Origin: Agreia sp. VKM Ac-1783
Lineage (GTDB): Bacteria; Actinomycetota; Actinomycetes; Actinomycetales; Microbacteriaceae
Assembly (NCBI RefSeq): GCF_900177765.1
Contig: NZ_FXWI01000001.1
Span: 186,001-250,000, forward strand
DNA: 64,000 bases
Reading direction: 5' to 3'
The translations under genes and the position numbers were made by a program. Below, piece after piece: positions 8,967 to 17,087 of the stretch. The notes beneath the pieces were generated by a model, which worked only from the letters and a program-made list of their open reading frames with translations, searched no databases and had not been told where the DNA came from. Numbering within the stretch: position 1 is the first letter of the stretch; each line of letters opens with the position of its first letter.

Positions 8967-9816
8967 AGCGCCGCGGCCACAGATGCTCCCTCCTCCGAAC
9001 TCGCGAGAGGATCGTTTCCAGGGTCTCTGGCCAGTCGAACATGATCATCTCGTAGGTGAGCCGCATCGGCAGGTAGCCGAGTTTGATGAGCTTTCGATCA
9101 CGGAGCCGATCCCCGTGATACCGCTCCTGGCCTGTGTGAAATTCACGGCTGTCGCACTCGAGAACGAAACGATCGCCGACGATGAGGTCCACGCATCCGA
9201 CACCCGAGATGCGCACCTGCAACGACACCCGAATGCCCAGAGCGCGCAGGCGGAGTCGAACAAGGGTCTCGGTGCCCGACTGGCTTCGACCGTCGGCCCG
9301 GCTGAGAGCTCGAGCGTAGCGCCGGGGGAGTCGCGCGAATTCGGCCTCGAGCTGGCGAAGGGTGGCGAGGCCCTTGTTCAACGCGGAATCGATCACAACC
9401 ACGGCGTAATCCTCTGGCTGGCACTGCACTGTATCGATCAGCGCATCGATGACCGACGCAACGCCGTCTCGGGCCGGGTTGTCGTGGTTGCGCCAGTGTA
9501 GGCAGGTGGATTTGGCGACGCCGAATCGCCCAGCGGTCGTGCCGCGCAACCTGCTGGCGTTGCTCGGAACAACGACATGCAGAGTCGAATCCGGTGGTGT
9601 CCACAGCCCCAGCAACTCCGTCGCCGAGAGTGACGTGGCCACGCCACCCACAGTCACAGCACGCGTCGCACTGGGATCGGCAGAGGGCGTCGCGTACCAC
9701 CCACGTCGCAGACGCAGCAGTTCTCCGCGGGCGACGGCACGCGCGATCGAGTGACGTGTCATGCCGAAGACGAGGAGCGCTCGTCGAGAGACGATGTGGC
9801 CGCGAGGTGTGTTCAT
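8905..9816 (-). CDS. AbiEi-like winged-helix plus DUF559/Vsr-like endonuclease protein
   Basis: 303 residues. The N-terminal 45 residues (RRALLVFGMTRHSIARAVARGELLRLRRGWYA) resemble the winged-helix 'shape' domain of AbiEi-type antitoxins. The C-terminal part has CVDLIVGDRFVLECDSREFH and DRLRDRKLIKLGYLPMRLT, the D-(x)n-E-x-D pattern of the restriction-like DUF559/Vsr fold. Such proteins are multi-copy and uncharacterised in actinobacteria. No partner toxin or methylase gene is adjacent. The gene sits exactly between repeat copies A and B, which face each other; its own 3' end is made of copy A. The C-terminal tail is basic because of that repeat. Start is ATG at 9816, without a clear ribosome site. 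Confidence 0.75.
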   Translation of the reverse strand: MNTPRGHIVSRRALLVFGMTRHSIARAVARGELLRLRRGWYATPSADPSATRAVTVGGVATSLSATELLGLWTPPDSTLHVVVPSNASRLRGTTAGRFGVAKSTCLHWRNHDNPARDGVASVIDALIDTVQCQPEDYAVVVIDSALNKGLATLRQLEAEFARLPRRYARALSRADGRSQSGTETLVRLRLRALGIRVSLQVRISGVGCVDLIVGDRFVLECDSREFHTGQERYHGDRLRDRKLIKLGYLPMRLTYEMIMFDWPETLETILSRVRRREHLWPRRSKSGKTAARRAKTHDEDGSS

Positions 9817-9920
9817 GGGCACGAGCGTCGCTGTTGGCTGGAGGGTCTGGGCCGCGCGGAGGCACTTCTGTGGAGGAAGCGGCGTATCGCAGGACGGTGG
9901 CGGAGTGGAGGTGGCCCTCT

Positions 9921-9986
9921 ACTGCAGGAAGAACCGACCCTCCGCGCGCGAAAACCCCGTATTCGCGCCGATTCTCCTGAATTAGG
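9921..9986. repeat. Palindromic repeat, family 1, copy B
   Basis: About 66 bp from CTGCAGGAAGAACCGACC to GATTCTCCTGAATTAGG with a central GAAAACCCC. Its reverse complement aligns closely to copy C (TAATTCAGGAGA, GTTTTCG, GCGCGG and CCTG blocks all coincide), so it is inverted relative to copies A and C. It lies about 100 bp upstream of the DUF559 gene. Confidence 0.75.
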
Positions 9987-10080
9987 GCCGCGCGGGTGGC
10001 GGACGGGCGCAGCACCCCCTGTTCTGGTTCGCGCACGAAGAGGGGCCTGCGGGTGTGCATAATAAGTAGGCGCTCACCGT

Positions 10081-10096
10081 TTGTGAACGTGAACAA
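10081..10096. promoter_or_regulatory. Probable autoregulatory LacI operator
   Basis: TTGTGAACGTGAACAA, two mismatches from the perfect palindrome TTGTGAACGTTCACAA found in front of the transporter operon at 11214. It lies 19 bp upstream of the lacI-type start, with CATAAT (10059-10064) as a possible -10 just before it. Confidence 0.6.
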
Positions 10097-10114
10097 CGAT
10101 GAGGTTTGAGACGC

Positions 10115-11146
10115 GTGGCACAGGAACCCGACCCGGTGGCGAAGAAGTCACGGGCACCGAGCATGCACGATGTGGCGCGCCTCGCCGGGGTCTCGCATCA
10201 GACCGTCTCTCGCGTGATCAACGATCTTCCGAACATCCGCGAAGAGACGAAGCAGCGCGTTCTCGACTCGATGGAGCAGCTGCAGTACCGGCCTAACCGG
10301 GCGGCGCGCGCGCTGGTCACGTCTCGCTCCCGCACCATCGGCATCCTCACCGCGTCGCGCACCAACTACGGACCCGCCGCCAGTATTCAGGCGATCGAAG
10401 ACGCGGCGAACGCCGCCAGCTACTCGGTGACGACGGCCAGTATCAGTGGCTACGAGTCCACCGCCATCGTGCGCGCCATCGACCGGTTGCTCGACCAGGC
10501 CATCGAGGGCCTCGTCGTGATCGCACCCCAGCGGCGGGTGTTCGACACACTCGCGGGCATGTCGTTGCGCCTGCCGATCGTGACTCTTCAGTCCACTGCG
10601 GCCGACGACGACATGTCTCTGTCGGTCGACCAGATCCTGGGTGCTCGACTCGCGACCCGTCATCTCATCGAGTTGGGTCATCGCTCGATCTACCACCTCG
10701 CCGGTCCGCAGGACTGGATCGAGGCCGAGGCGCGCATGACCGGGTTCCTCGACGAGATGAGTGCGCAAGATATGCCGACGACGGCACCCATCCTCGGCGA
10801 CTGGACCGCCGAGTTCGGCTACTTCGCGGGGCGCGAGCTGTTGAGGATGCGTGACTTCACGGCCATCTTCGCGGCGAACGACCAGATGGCTTTGGGTCTT
10901 ATGCACGCTATTCGCGACGGGGGACTCGAGGTTCCGGGCGACGTCAGCATCGTCGGCTTCGACGACATACCCGACGCAGCACACTTCTGGCCGCCGCTCA
11001 CCACGGTGCGGCAGGACTTCGCCGAACTCGGGAGGCGCTGCATGGCGCTGCTGCTGGGCGGCCTCGAATCGGGTGAGGAGTACTCGGGAAGCATTCTTCC
11101 GACGCTCATCGCGCGCGGTTCATCGGCCGCGCCTTCGACTCGGTAA
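10115..11146 (+). CDS. LacI-family repressor of the adjacent sugar transporter
   Basis: 343 residues. The helix-turn-helix MHDVARLAGVSHQTVSRVIN is at about 17-36 with the hinge helix YRPNRAARALVTSRS following; the rest is a periplasmic-binding-protein-like sugar sensor ending in the dimer region VSIVGFDDIPDAAHFWPPLTTV. GTG at 10115 was chosen because GAGG lies 10 nt upstream. Its operator, TTGTGAACGTTCACAA, is found just after the promoter of the chvE-like gene and, in weaker form, at its own promoter. It should release DNA when a sugar carried by the downstream ABC transporter binds. Confidence 0.9.
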   Translation: MAQEPDPVAKKSRAPSMHDVARLAGVSHQTVSRVINDLPNIREETKQRVLDSMEQLQYRPNRAARALVTSRSRTIGILTASRTNYGPAASIQAIEDAANAASYSVTTASISGYESTAIVRAIDRLLDQAIEGLVVIAPQRRVFDTLAGMSLRLPIVTLQSTAADDDMSLSVDQILGARLATRHLIELGHRSIYHLAGPQDWIEAEARMTGFLDEMSAQDMPTTAPILGDWTAEFGYFAGRELLRMRDFTAIFAANDQMALGLMHAIRDGGLEVPGDVSIVGFDDIPDAAHFWPPLTTVRQDFAELGRRCMALLLGGLESGEEYSGSILPTLIARGSSAAPSTR

Positions 11147-11173
11147 CGATCGTGACACGCCGAGGAAAGCAGG

Positions 11174-11204
11174 TTGACAGGGTGATCCCGTACGGGTCTA
11201 GTAT
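11174..11204 (+). promoter_or_regulatory. Sigma-70-type promoter of the sugar ABC operon
   Basis: TTGACA (11174-11179) is a perfect -35 element. TAGTAT (11199-11204), or TCTAGT two bases earlier at 17 bp spacing, is the -10. The LacI operator begins 10 bp further on, at the expected transcription start. Confidence 0.6.
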
Positions 11205-11213
11205 GAACACGCG

Positions 11214-11229
11214 TTGTGAACGTTCACAA
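11214..11229. promoter_or_regulatory. LacI-family operator (perfect 16-bp palindrome)
   Basis: TTGTGAACGTTCACAA is a perfect inverted repeat with a central CG, the classical design of LacI-family sites. It sits immediately downstream of the promoter, so a bound repressor would block initiation. The repressor is most likely the gene at 10115. Confidence 0.85.
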
Positions 11230-11277
11230 GGATTGTGATCCCAACCTCGCACCAGAGCAGACAAGGGAGTCGTCGAC

Positions 11278-11322
11278 ATGGCCAGCAGCATTCGCAGCGC
11301 AGCTCATCCGCCCTCTCTCTAG
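11278..11322 (+). CDS. Possible 14-codon upstream ORF in the transporter leader
   Basis: ATG at 11278 preceded by AAGGGAG at good spacing, encoding [14 protein letters not shown] then TAG. It lies within the roughly 240-nt 5' leader of the binding-protein mRNA. No function is known; it may be chance, but the ribosome site is better than that of the main gene. Confidence 0.25.
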   Translation: MASSIRSAAHPPSL

Positions 11323-11449
11323 TTCGCACCCCTATGCCGCGCAAGGCTCCCTGCCCTGCACGGCGAACGAAACGGTATTCGGGACGATGCCGGTTCGCGC
11401 ACCACTGCAGACAACGACGTCCACTGCACATTCGAAAGGAATTCACACA

Positions 11450-12571
11450 GTGAAAATCAAAACCCTCCTCGCCGGCGTCGCCGCCGGTGCGATGATCATC
11501 GGCCTCTCGGCCTGCTCCTCCTCCGGCGGGTCCGGCGGAGACGGCGGAGACGGCGGCCTCATCGGCGTCGCGATGCCCACCAAGTCGAGCGAGCGCTGGA
11601 TCCAGGACGGCAACGCTGTGAAGTCGCAGCTCGAAGACGCCGGCTACACCGTCGACCTGCAGTACGCAGAAGACGACATCCCCACTCAGGTCTCGCAGAT
11701 CGAGAACATGATCACCAAGGGCGCCAAGGCCCTGATCGTCGCGTCGATCGACGGCACCACGCTCACCAGCGTTCTGCAGGACGCCAAAGACGCCGACATC
11801 CCCGTCATCGCCTACGACCGCCTGATCCGCGACACCGAGAACGTCGACTACTACGCGTCGTTCGACAACTTCAAGGTCGGCCAGCAGCAGGCATGGTCGA
11901 TGCTGAACGGCCTCGGTCTGACCGAGCTCGACGGCACCGCCAAGTCCGACGCCCCCGCCGGTCCCTTCAACGTCGAGCTCTTCGCCGGTTCGCCCGACGA
12001 CAACAACGCGACGTTCTTCTTCAATGGTGCGATGGACGTTCTCCAGCCCTACATCGACAAGAAGACCCTCGTCGTCGGCAGTGGCCAGACCGACTTCCAG
12101 CAGGTTGCAACCCTCCGCTGGGACGGTGAGGCAGCACAGAGCCGCATGGAGGACATCCTGACCTCCACGTACTCCGACGGATCCAAGAAGGTCAACGGCG
12201 TTCTGTCGCCCTACGACGGCATCTCGCGTGGAATCATCTCGGCTCTGACCGACGCCGGCTACACCGTGGGCGCTGAGTGGCCCATCATCTCCGGCCAGGA
12301 TGCCGAGCTCGACAGCGTCAAGGCGATCAACTCGGGCGAGCAGTACGCGACCATCTTCAAGGACACGCGCAAGCTGGCCACGGTTGCCGTCGACATGGCG
12401 ACCGCCATCCTCAAGGGTGACAAGCCCGAGGTCAACAACACCGAGGACTACGACAACGGCAAGAAGAAGGTCCCCTCCTTCCTGCTCGACTCGCAGATCG
12501 TTGTCAAGGACAACATCAAGGAGGTCCTGGTCGACTCCGGTTACTGGACCGAAGACGAGATCAAGGGCTAA
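11450..12571 (+). CDS. chvE: Sugar ABC transporter substrate-binding lipoprotein (ChvE-like)
   Basis: 373 residues. Signal peptide [18 protein letters not shown] followed by the lipobox L-S-A-C, so the mature protein is a lipoprotein anchored outside the membrane. A Ser/Gly-rich linker precedes the periplasmic-binding fold, which has [17 protein letters not shown] and [28 protein letters not shown], typical of ChvE/GguE multiple monosaccharide receptors. GTG at 11450 is chosen because AAAGGA lies 9 nt upstream and the signal peptide begins here. First gene of the operon with mmsA and mmsB, under the LacI operator at 11214. Likely ligands are arabinose, galactose, glucose or xylose; the sequence does not decide. 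Confidence 0.92.
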   Translation: MKIKTLLAGVAAGAMIIGLSACSSSGGSGGDGGDGGLIGVAMPTKSSERWIQDGNAVKSQLEDAGYTVDLQYAEDDIPTQVSQIENMITKGAKALIVASIDGTTLTSVLQDAKDADIPVIAYDRLIRDTENVDYYASFDNFKVGQQQAWSMLNGLGLTELDGTAKSDAPAGPFNVELFAGSPDDNNATFFFNGAMDVLQPYIDKKTLVVGSGQTDFQQVATLRWDGEAAQSRMEDILTSTYSDGSKKVNGVLSPYDGISRGIISALTDAGYTVGAEWPIISGQDAELDSVKAINSGEQYATIFKDTRKLATVAVDMATAILKGDKPEVNNTEDYDNGKKKVPSFLLDSQIVVKDNIKEVLVDSGYWTEDEIKG

Positions 12572-12586
12572 CACCTAGAAGATCCC

Positions 12587-12634
12587 GGATGCTCCGGGCG
12601 CGTGACCTTGACGGGTCGCGCGCCCGGCGCATCC
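12587..12634 (+). terminator. Strong hairpin after the binding-protein gene
   Basis: GGATGC/GCATCC at the base and GGGCGCG/CGCGCCC with GACC/GGTC inside give a stem of about 20 bp with a 5-nt loop. There is no T-run, so it is more likely an mRNA-stabilising or partial-termination element that keeps binding protein above ATPase and permease. Confidence 0.6.
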
Positions 12635-12702
12635 AGTCTCTCGTCGCTGCCTAGCGCGACGAAAATCACCCCACGAACAACCAGCAAGGAAGCAGAATCG
12701 CG

Positions 12703-14250
12703 ATGACGGACAAGGTCGACGCTCCGCTCAACATCCTCGAGATGAGGGGAATCACCAAGACGTTCCCCGGCGTCAAGGCGCTGCAAGATGTGACTATCGA
12801 GGTCGGCCGTGGCCAGGTTCACGCCATCTGCGGTGAGAACGGCGCCGGCAAGTCGACGCTGATGAAGGTGCTCTCGGGTGTCTACCCGTTCGGCACCTAC
12901 GAGGGCGACATCGTCTTCGAGAACAAGATCGTCGAGTTCAAAGACATCCGCGATTCCGAGGCCGAAGGCATCGTGATCATCCACCAGGAGCTGGCGCTCA
13001 GCCCGTACCTGTCGATCGCGGAGAACATCTTTCTCAACAACGAACAGCGCGGCGGCCTCGGGCTGATCGACTGGAACAAGACCAACGCAGAGGCCGCAAA
13101 GCTGCTCGCCCGCGTCGGTCTGCGCGAGAACCCGACCACCAAGATCATGGACATCGGTGTCGGCAAGCAGCAGCTCGTCGAGATCGCCAAGGCCCTTTCG
13201 AAGCGAGTGAAGCTCCTCATCCTCGACGAGCCGACCGCGGCTCTCAACGACGAAGACAGCGATCACCTGCTGAATCTGATCCTGCACCTCAAGGAGCAGG
13301 GCATCACGGCCATCATCATCAGCCACAAGCTGAACGAGATCAAGAAGGTCGCCGACTCCGTCACGGTGATCCGCGATGGCAAGACGATCGAGACGATCAG
13401 CAAGAACGACGTCACCGAAGAGCGCATCATCAAAGACATGGTCGGCCGCGACCTCGAGAACCGCTACCCCGATCACACGCCGCACATCGGCGACGAGATC
13501 CTGCGGGTCGAGGACTGGACAGCCCACCACCCTCAAGACGTGAGCCGCGTGGTCGTCGACAACGTCAACATCAACGTGCGTCGCGGCGAGATCGTCGGCA
13601 TCGCCGGACTCATGGGCGCAGGGCGCACCGAGTTCGCCATGAGCCTCTTCGGTCGCAGCTACGGTTCGAAGATCTCGGGCCGCGTCTTCAAGAACGGCGT
13701 CGAGATCAAGACCCGCACAGTGTCCGAGGCCATCGCGAACGGACTGGCCTACGCCACCGAAGACCGCAAGACCTACGGCCTCAACCTCATCGACGACATC
13801 AAGCGCAACATCTCGATGGCGGCACTGAAGAAGCTCGAGAAGCTCGGCCTCGTGAACGACGGCCAGGAGTGGACCGTCGCGAACGAGTACCGCAAGAGCA
13901 TGAACATCAAGTCGCCGACCGTGCTCGCGAAGACCGGCAAGCTGTCGGGCGGAAACCAGCAGAAGGTCGTTCTGTCGAAGTGGATCTACTCCGACCCCGA
14001 CGTGCTCATCCTCGACGAGCCCACCCGCGGAATCGACGTGGGCGCGAAGTACGAGATCTACAGCATCATCAACAGGCTGGCGGCCGAGGGCAAGGGCGTG
14101 ATCGTGATCTCGAGCGAGCTTCCAGAGCTGCTCGGAATCTGCGACCGCATCTACGCCCTCTCCGAGGGCCGCATCACTGGCGAACTGCCGATCGAAGAAG
14201 CGAGCCCCGAGGCTCTGCTCAAACTCATGACCATGGAAAAGGCCCGCTAG
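12703..14250 (+). CDS. mmsA: Sugar ABC transporter ATPase, two fused nucleotide-binding domains
   Basis: 515 residues. Domain 1 has Walker [10 protein letters not shown] (about 46-54), Q-loop HQELALSP, a signature region [14 protein letters not shown], and Walker [12 protein letters not shown]. Domain 2 has the naturally altered Walker [24 protein letters not shown] and [12 protein letters not shown]. This is the MmsA/GguA member of the CUT2 family, which powers import of monosaccharides through MmsB. It lies between the binding-protein gene and mmsB in one operon. Compare the dead paralogue at 15522. Confidence 0.95.
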   Translation: MTDKVDAPLNILEMRGITKTFPGVKALQDVTIEVGRGQVHAICGENGAGKSTLMKVLSGVYPFGTYEGDIVFENKIVEFKDIRDSEAEGIVIIHQELALSPYLSIAENIFLNNEQRGGLGLIDWNKTNAEAAKLLARVGLRENPTTKIMDIGVGKQQLVEIAKALSKRVKLLILDEPTAALNDEDSDHLLNLILHLKEQGITAIIISHKLNEIKKVADSVTVIRDGKTIETISKNDVTEERIIKDMVGRDLENRYPDHTPHIGDEILRVEDWTAHHPQDVSRVVVDNVNINVRRGEIVGIAGLMGAGRTEFAMSLFGRSYGSKISGRVFKNGVEIKTRTVSEAIANGLAYATEDRKTYGLNLIDDIKRNISMAALKKLEKLGLVNDGQEWTVANEYRKSMNIKSPTVLAKTGKLSGGNQQKVVLSKWIYSDPDVLILDEPTRGIDVGAKYEIYSIINRLAAEGKGVIVISSELPELLGICDRIYALSEGRITGELPIEEASPEALLKLMTMEKAR

Positions 14251-14283
14251 CGCTCGCGCTGGTGGATATAGGAGCACAACGAC

Positions 14284-15525
14284 ATGTCTAACCTCGAGAC
14301 CAAGCCCGCCGACGGCGTCGCGGCCGGCAGCCAGGTGAATCCCGTGGAGAACAGGTTCACCAACAGGTTCAGCCACATCCTCGCCGACCTGGGCAAGAAC
14401 GGCATCTTCATTGCCCTGATCCTGGTGGTGGTGCTGTTCAGCGTCCTCACCAACGGCATCCTGCTGCGTCCGCAGAACATCTCGAACCTGATCGTTCAGA
14501 ACGGCTACATCCTCGTTCTCGCGATCGGAATGGTGATGGTCATCATCGCCGGCCACATCGACCTCTCTGTCGGATCGGTCGCCGCATTCGTCGGCGCGGT
14601 CTCGGGCGTGTTCGCCGTTCAATGGGGACTTCCCTGGTGGCTGTCGATCATCCTGTCGCTGCTCGTCGGTGCCCTCGTGGGTGTCTGGCAGGGATTCTGG
14701 ATCGCCTTCGTAGGCATACCCGCGTTCATCGTGACGCTAGCGGGCATGCTCATCTTCCGAGGCCTCGCGCTGGTTGTGCTCGGCAACGCCAACATCGGTT
14801 CGTTCCCCACCGAGTACCGCGCCCTCGGAAACGGATTCATCAGCAACGTCTTCGGTGAGCTCGACCTCGACCCGCTCACACTGGGCGTCGCGGTCATCGC
14901 CGTCATCGCGCTGTTCGTGCAGCAGTTCCGCACCCGCAAGGGCCGCGCGAGCTACGGCCAGGCCGTCGAGCCGATCGTCTGGTTCATCGCCAAGCTCGTT
15001 CTCATCACCGTCGCCATCGGCCTCTTCGCTTACGCGCTGGCGACCTACAAGGGCATCCCGATCACCCTGATCGTTCTCGCCGTGCTGGTTCTGGTCTACG
15101 GAATCGTGATGAACCGCTCGGTCTTCGGTCGCCACATCTACGCCATCGGTGGAAACCTGCACGCCGCAGAGCTCTCGGGTATCAAGACCCGCAACGTCAC
15201 CTTCTGGTTGTTCGTCAACATGGGCTTCCTCGCCGCCCTCGCCGGCCTCATCTTCACCGCGCGACTCAACCTCGCCGGCCCGAAGGCGGGTGACGGCTTC
15301 GAGCTCGAGGCCATCTCCGCAGCCTTCATCGGTGGAGCCGCGGTTCAGGGTGGTGTCGGAACGATCGGTGGCGCCATCATCGGTGGTCTCATCATCGGTG
15401 TTCTGAACAACGGTATGTCGATCATGGGTATCGGCATCGAGTGGCAGCAGGCCGTCAAGGGCCTCGTGCTGCTGTTCGCCGTTGCCTTCGACGTCTACAA
15501 CAAGCGTCGCTCCGGAGGCCGCTGA
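14284..15525 (+). CDS. mmsB: Sugar ABC transporter permease
   Basis: 413 residues, polytopic inner-membrane permease with about ten hydrophobic helices, of the CUT2/GguB type. GHIDLSVGSVAAFVGAVSGV and AEISGI-like AELSGIKTRNV are family hallmarks; the C-terminal FIGGAAVQGGVGTIGGAIIGGL is the conserved Gly-rich region that contacts the ATPase. A ribosome site AGGAG is 8 nt before the ATG. Its stop codon is overlapped by the next gene's only plausible start (CTGA). Confidence 0.95.
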   Translation: MSNLETKPADGVAAGSQVNPVENRFTNRFSHILADLGKNGIFIALILVVVLFSVLTNGILLRPQNISNLIVQNGYILVLAIGMVMVIIAGHIDLSVGSVAAFVGAVSGVFAVQWGLPWWLSIILSLLVGALVGVWQGFWIAFVGIPAFIVTLAGMLIFRGLALVVLGNANIGSFPTEYRALGNGFISNVFGELDLDPLTLGVAVIAVIALFVQQFRTRKGRASYGQAVEPIVWFIAKLVLITVAIGLFAYALATYKGIPITLIVLAVLVLVYGIVMNRSVFGRHIYAIGGNLHAAELSGIKTRNVTFWLFVNMGFLAALAGLIFTARLNLAGPKAGDGFELEAISAAFIGGAAVQGGVGTIGGAIIGGLIIGVLNNGMSIMGIGIEWQQAVKGLVLLFAVAFDVYNKRRSGGR

Positions 15526-17015
15526 TCTCCGAAGAGATCAGCCCGAGCCCGGGCGAGATCCACGTCGTTCTCGGCGTGGACTCGCCCGGGCTCGACGCCG
15601 TTCTGGCGCGGGTCGCGGGGGCGGTTCCGTTCGCGCACGTGCGCCGGATGTCGTCGCTCACCGCCACCCTCGACCTGGCCGACAACGTCTTTCTCGGCAT
15701 CGAGCCGCGTCGCCGGTTCTTCGGGCTGCCAGGCATCGTCGACCGCGCCGCGATGCGCACCCAGGCCACCGCGCTGCTGCGCAAGGTCGATGTCTACTCG
15801 CCGCTTCCCACGCTCGCGTCGCAGTTGGACGACGCGTCGCGCGTTCTGGTCGAAGCGGCCAGGGCGCTCGCACACGGTGCGAGGGTCCTCGCTTTCGCGG
15901 AGCCCACAGCGGGGCTGACCGAGGCCGGAGCAGAGCGCGTCGTTCGGGTGTTGCGTCGTCTCGCCGACGAGGGCATTGCGGTGGTCGTCGCATCCCAACG
16001 GCCGAGCTTCGCCCTCGAGATCGGCGACACGGTGTCGGTGCTGTCGGGTGGGTCCGTGGCGCCGGTGCTCGTGCCAGGCGACAGCGGGTCGGATGCCCGT
16101 GGCCGGCTGCTCGAGGCTATGGCCGGCAGCGGCGTGGCTGGCGTGGAGGCTGACGCGGCCGGCGTGGACAGCGTCACGGTCGATGCGGCCGGCGCGGCCT
16201 TCGTTGCCAACGTGGACAGTCTCGCGGCCGACGCGGCCAGCGCGGCGGGCCCCGTGGTGCGCGACCGGGCGGCGGAGTCGCCATCCGGGGCCGTCTTCGA
16301 CATCGTCGACTGGAGCACCAACGACGAGTTCGACCGCGAGACACCGGTGGTGATGGGCGCATCGCTGAGCGCCGCGGAGGGCGAGATCGTCGGGCTCGCC
16401 GGACTCGAGGGCTCTGGCCGCAACGAGCTGCTGTTGAGTGTGTTCGGGCGAACCGCAGGAACTCCGCCGTCGGGTGCCGTTCTGATCGACGGGCTGCCCG
16501 TCGACACGAGTACAACCATGGCCGCGATCGAGAACGGCATCTTCGCTATCGTCACGGTGCAGCCCAAGTATCGGGTGCGCATCGTCGGTGGCATCTCGGC
16601 TCCGGCGACGCCGTCGATGCTGCCCGCGCTCGTGAAGGCCGGAGTGGTGACGCGCGACGACGAGACGAGGAGGACGCCCGGCACCCGGGCCCTCGACGCC
16701 GTGCGGATGCGTGGACGCGACGACGAGTGGGTGCGCATCCGCAGCCTGCTCGAGTTGTTCCCGGAGTCGCAGCACCGGGTGCTGCTGCTCGTGGAGCCCA
16801 CGCGCGAACTCGACGACGAGAAGCGCGCCGAAGTGTGGCGACTGTTGCGGGCGAGCGCCGACGCGGGCAAGGTCGTCGTCGTGGCATCGGCCGACCTCGA
16901 CGAGTTGCTGACGATCAGTGACCGCGTCGTGGCGATGGCCGGAGGGCGCGTCGTGGGAGACGTGGAGCACGGAGCGTCAGCGCTCGAGCTGCTGACCCTG
17001 GTGGCGCCGCTCTAA
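15522..17015 (+). CDS. Catalytically dead MmsA-type ABC ATPase paralogue
   Basis: About 497 residues, co-linear with the tandem ATPase MmsA but with both ATP sites eroded. In domain 1 Walker A is GVDSPGLDA (18-26; invariant Lys is Leu24), the signature is QLDDASRVLVEAARAL, and Walker B is AFAEPTAGL (Asp lost, Glu127 kept). In domain 2 LSGGNQQK is deleted and Walker B reads LLLVEPTREL. An Ala/Val/Asp-rich linker of low complexity (about 200-245) joins the domains. The reading frame is intact over 1.5 kb, so it is kept by selection rather than a fresh pseudogene. No ATG, GTG or TTG is suitably placed: CTG at 15522 overlaps the mmsB stop, with GGAGG 3 nt before it. It may be a regulatory or structural subunit; function unknown. 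Confidence 0.75.
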   Translation: MISEEISPSPGEIHVVLGVDSPGLDAVLARVAGAVPFAHVRRMSSLTATLDLADNVFLGIEPRRRFFGLPGIVDRAAMRTQATALLRKVDVYSPLPTLASQLDDASRVLVEAARALAHGARVLAFAEPTAGLTEAGAERVVRVLRRLADEGIAVVVASQRPSFALEIGDTVSVLSGGSVAPVLVPGDSGSDARGRLLEAMAGSGVAGVEADAAGVDSVTVDAAGAAFVANVDSLAADAASAAGPVVRDRAAESPSGAVFDIVDWSTNDEFDRETPVVMGASLSAAEGEIVGLAGLEGSGRNELLLSVFGRTAGTPPSGAVLIDGLPVDTSTTMAAIENGIFAIVTVQPKYRVRIVGGISAPATPSMLPALVKAGVVTRDDETRRTPGTRALDAVRMRGRDDEWVRIRSLLELFPESQHRVLLLVEPTRELDDEKRAEVWRLLRASADAGKVVVVASADLDELLTISDRVVAMAGGRVVGDVEHGASALELLTLVAPL

Positions 17016-17080
17016 TTCAGGAGATGCGGGCCGAAGCCGGCGTTTTCGTGCGCGGCTGGGCTGTTCTGCCTGAGTTGTGG
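17014..17080. repeat. Palindromic repeat, family 1, copy C (solo)
   Basis: Starts AATTCAGGAGATGCGG, has a central GCGTTTTCGTGCGCGG and ends GTTCTGCCTGAGTTG. It lies between convergent genes (dead ATPase and phosphatase) and has no DUF559 gene next to it. Confidence 0.7.
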
Positions 17081-17087
17081 CGCGCCG

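Noticed and set aside
8905-9816. AbiEi-AbiEii toxin-antitoxin pair
   Set aside because: Only the AbiEi-like winged-helix part is present; there is no nucleotidyltransferase toxin gene next to either DUF559 gene.
10106-10114. TTG at 10106 as start of the LacI-type gene
   Set aside because: The ribosome site GAGG ends only 1 nt before it; GTG at 10115 has proper spacing.
12568-14622. 684-codon minus-strand ORF opposite the MmsA ATPase gene
   Set aside because: Composition is typical of an antisense frame in high-GC DNA (many Asp, Val, His, Leu) and the plus strand encodes a clear ABC ATPase.
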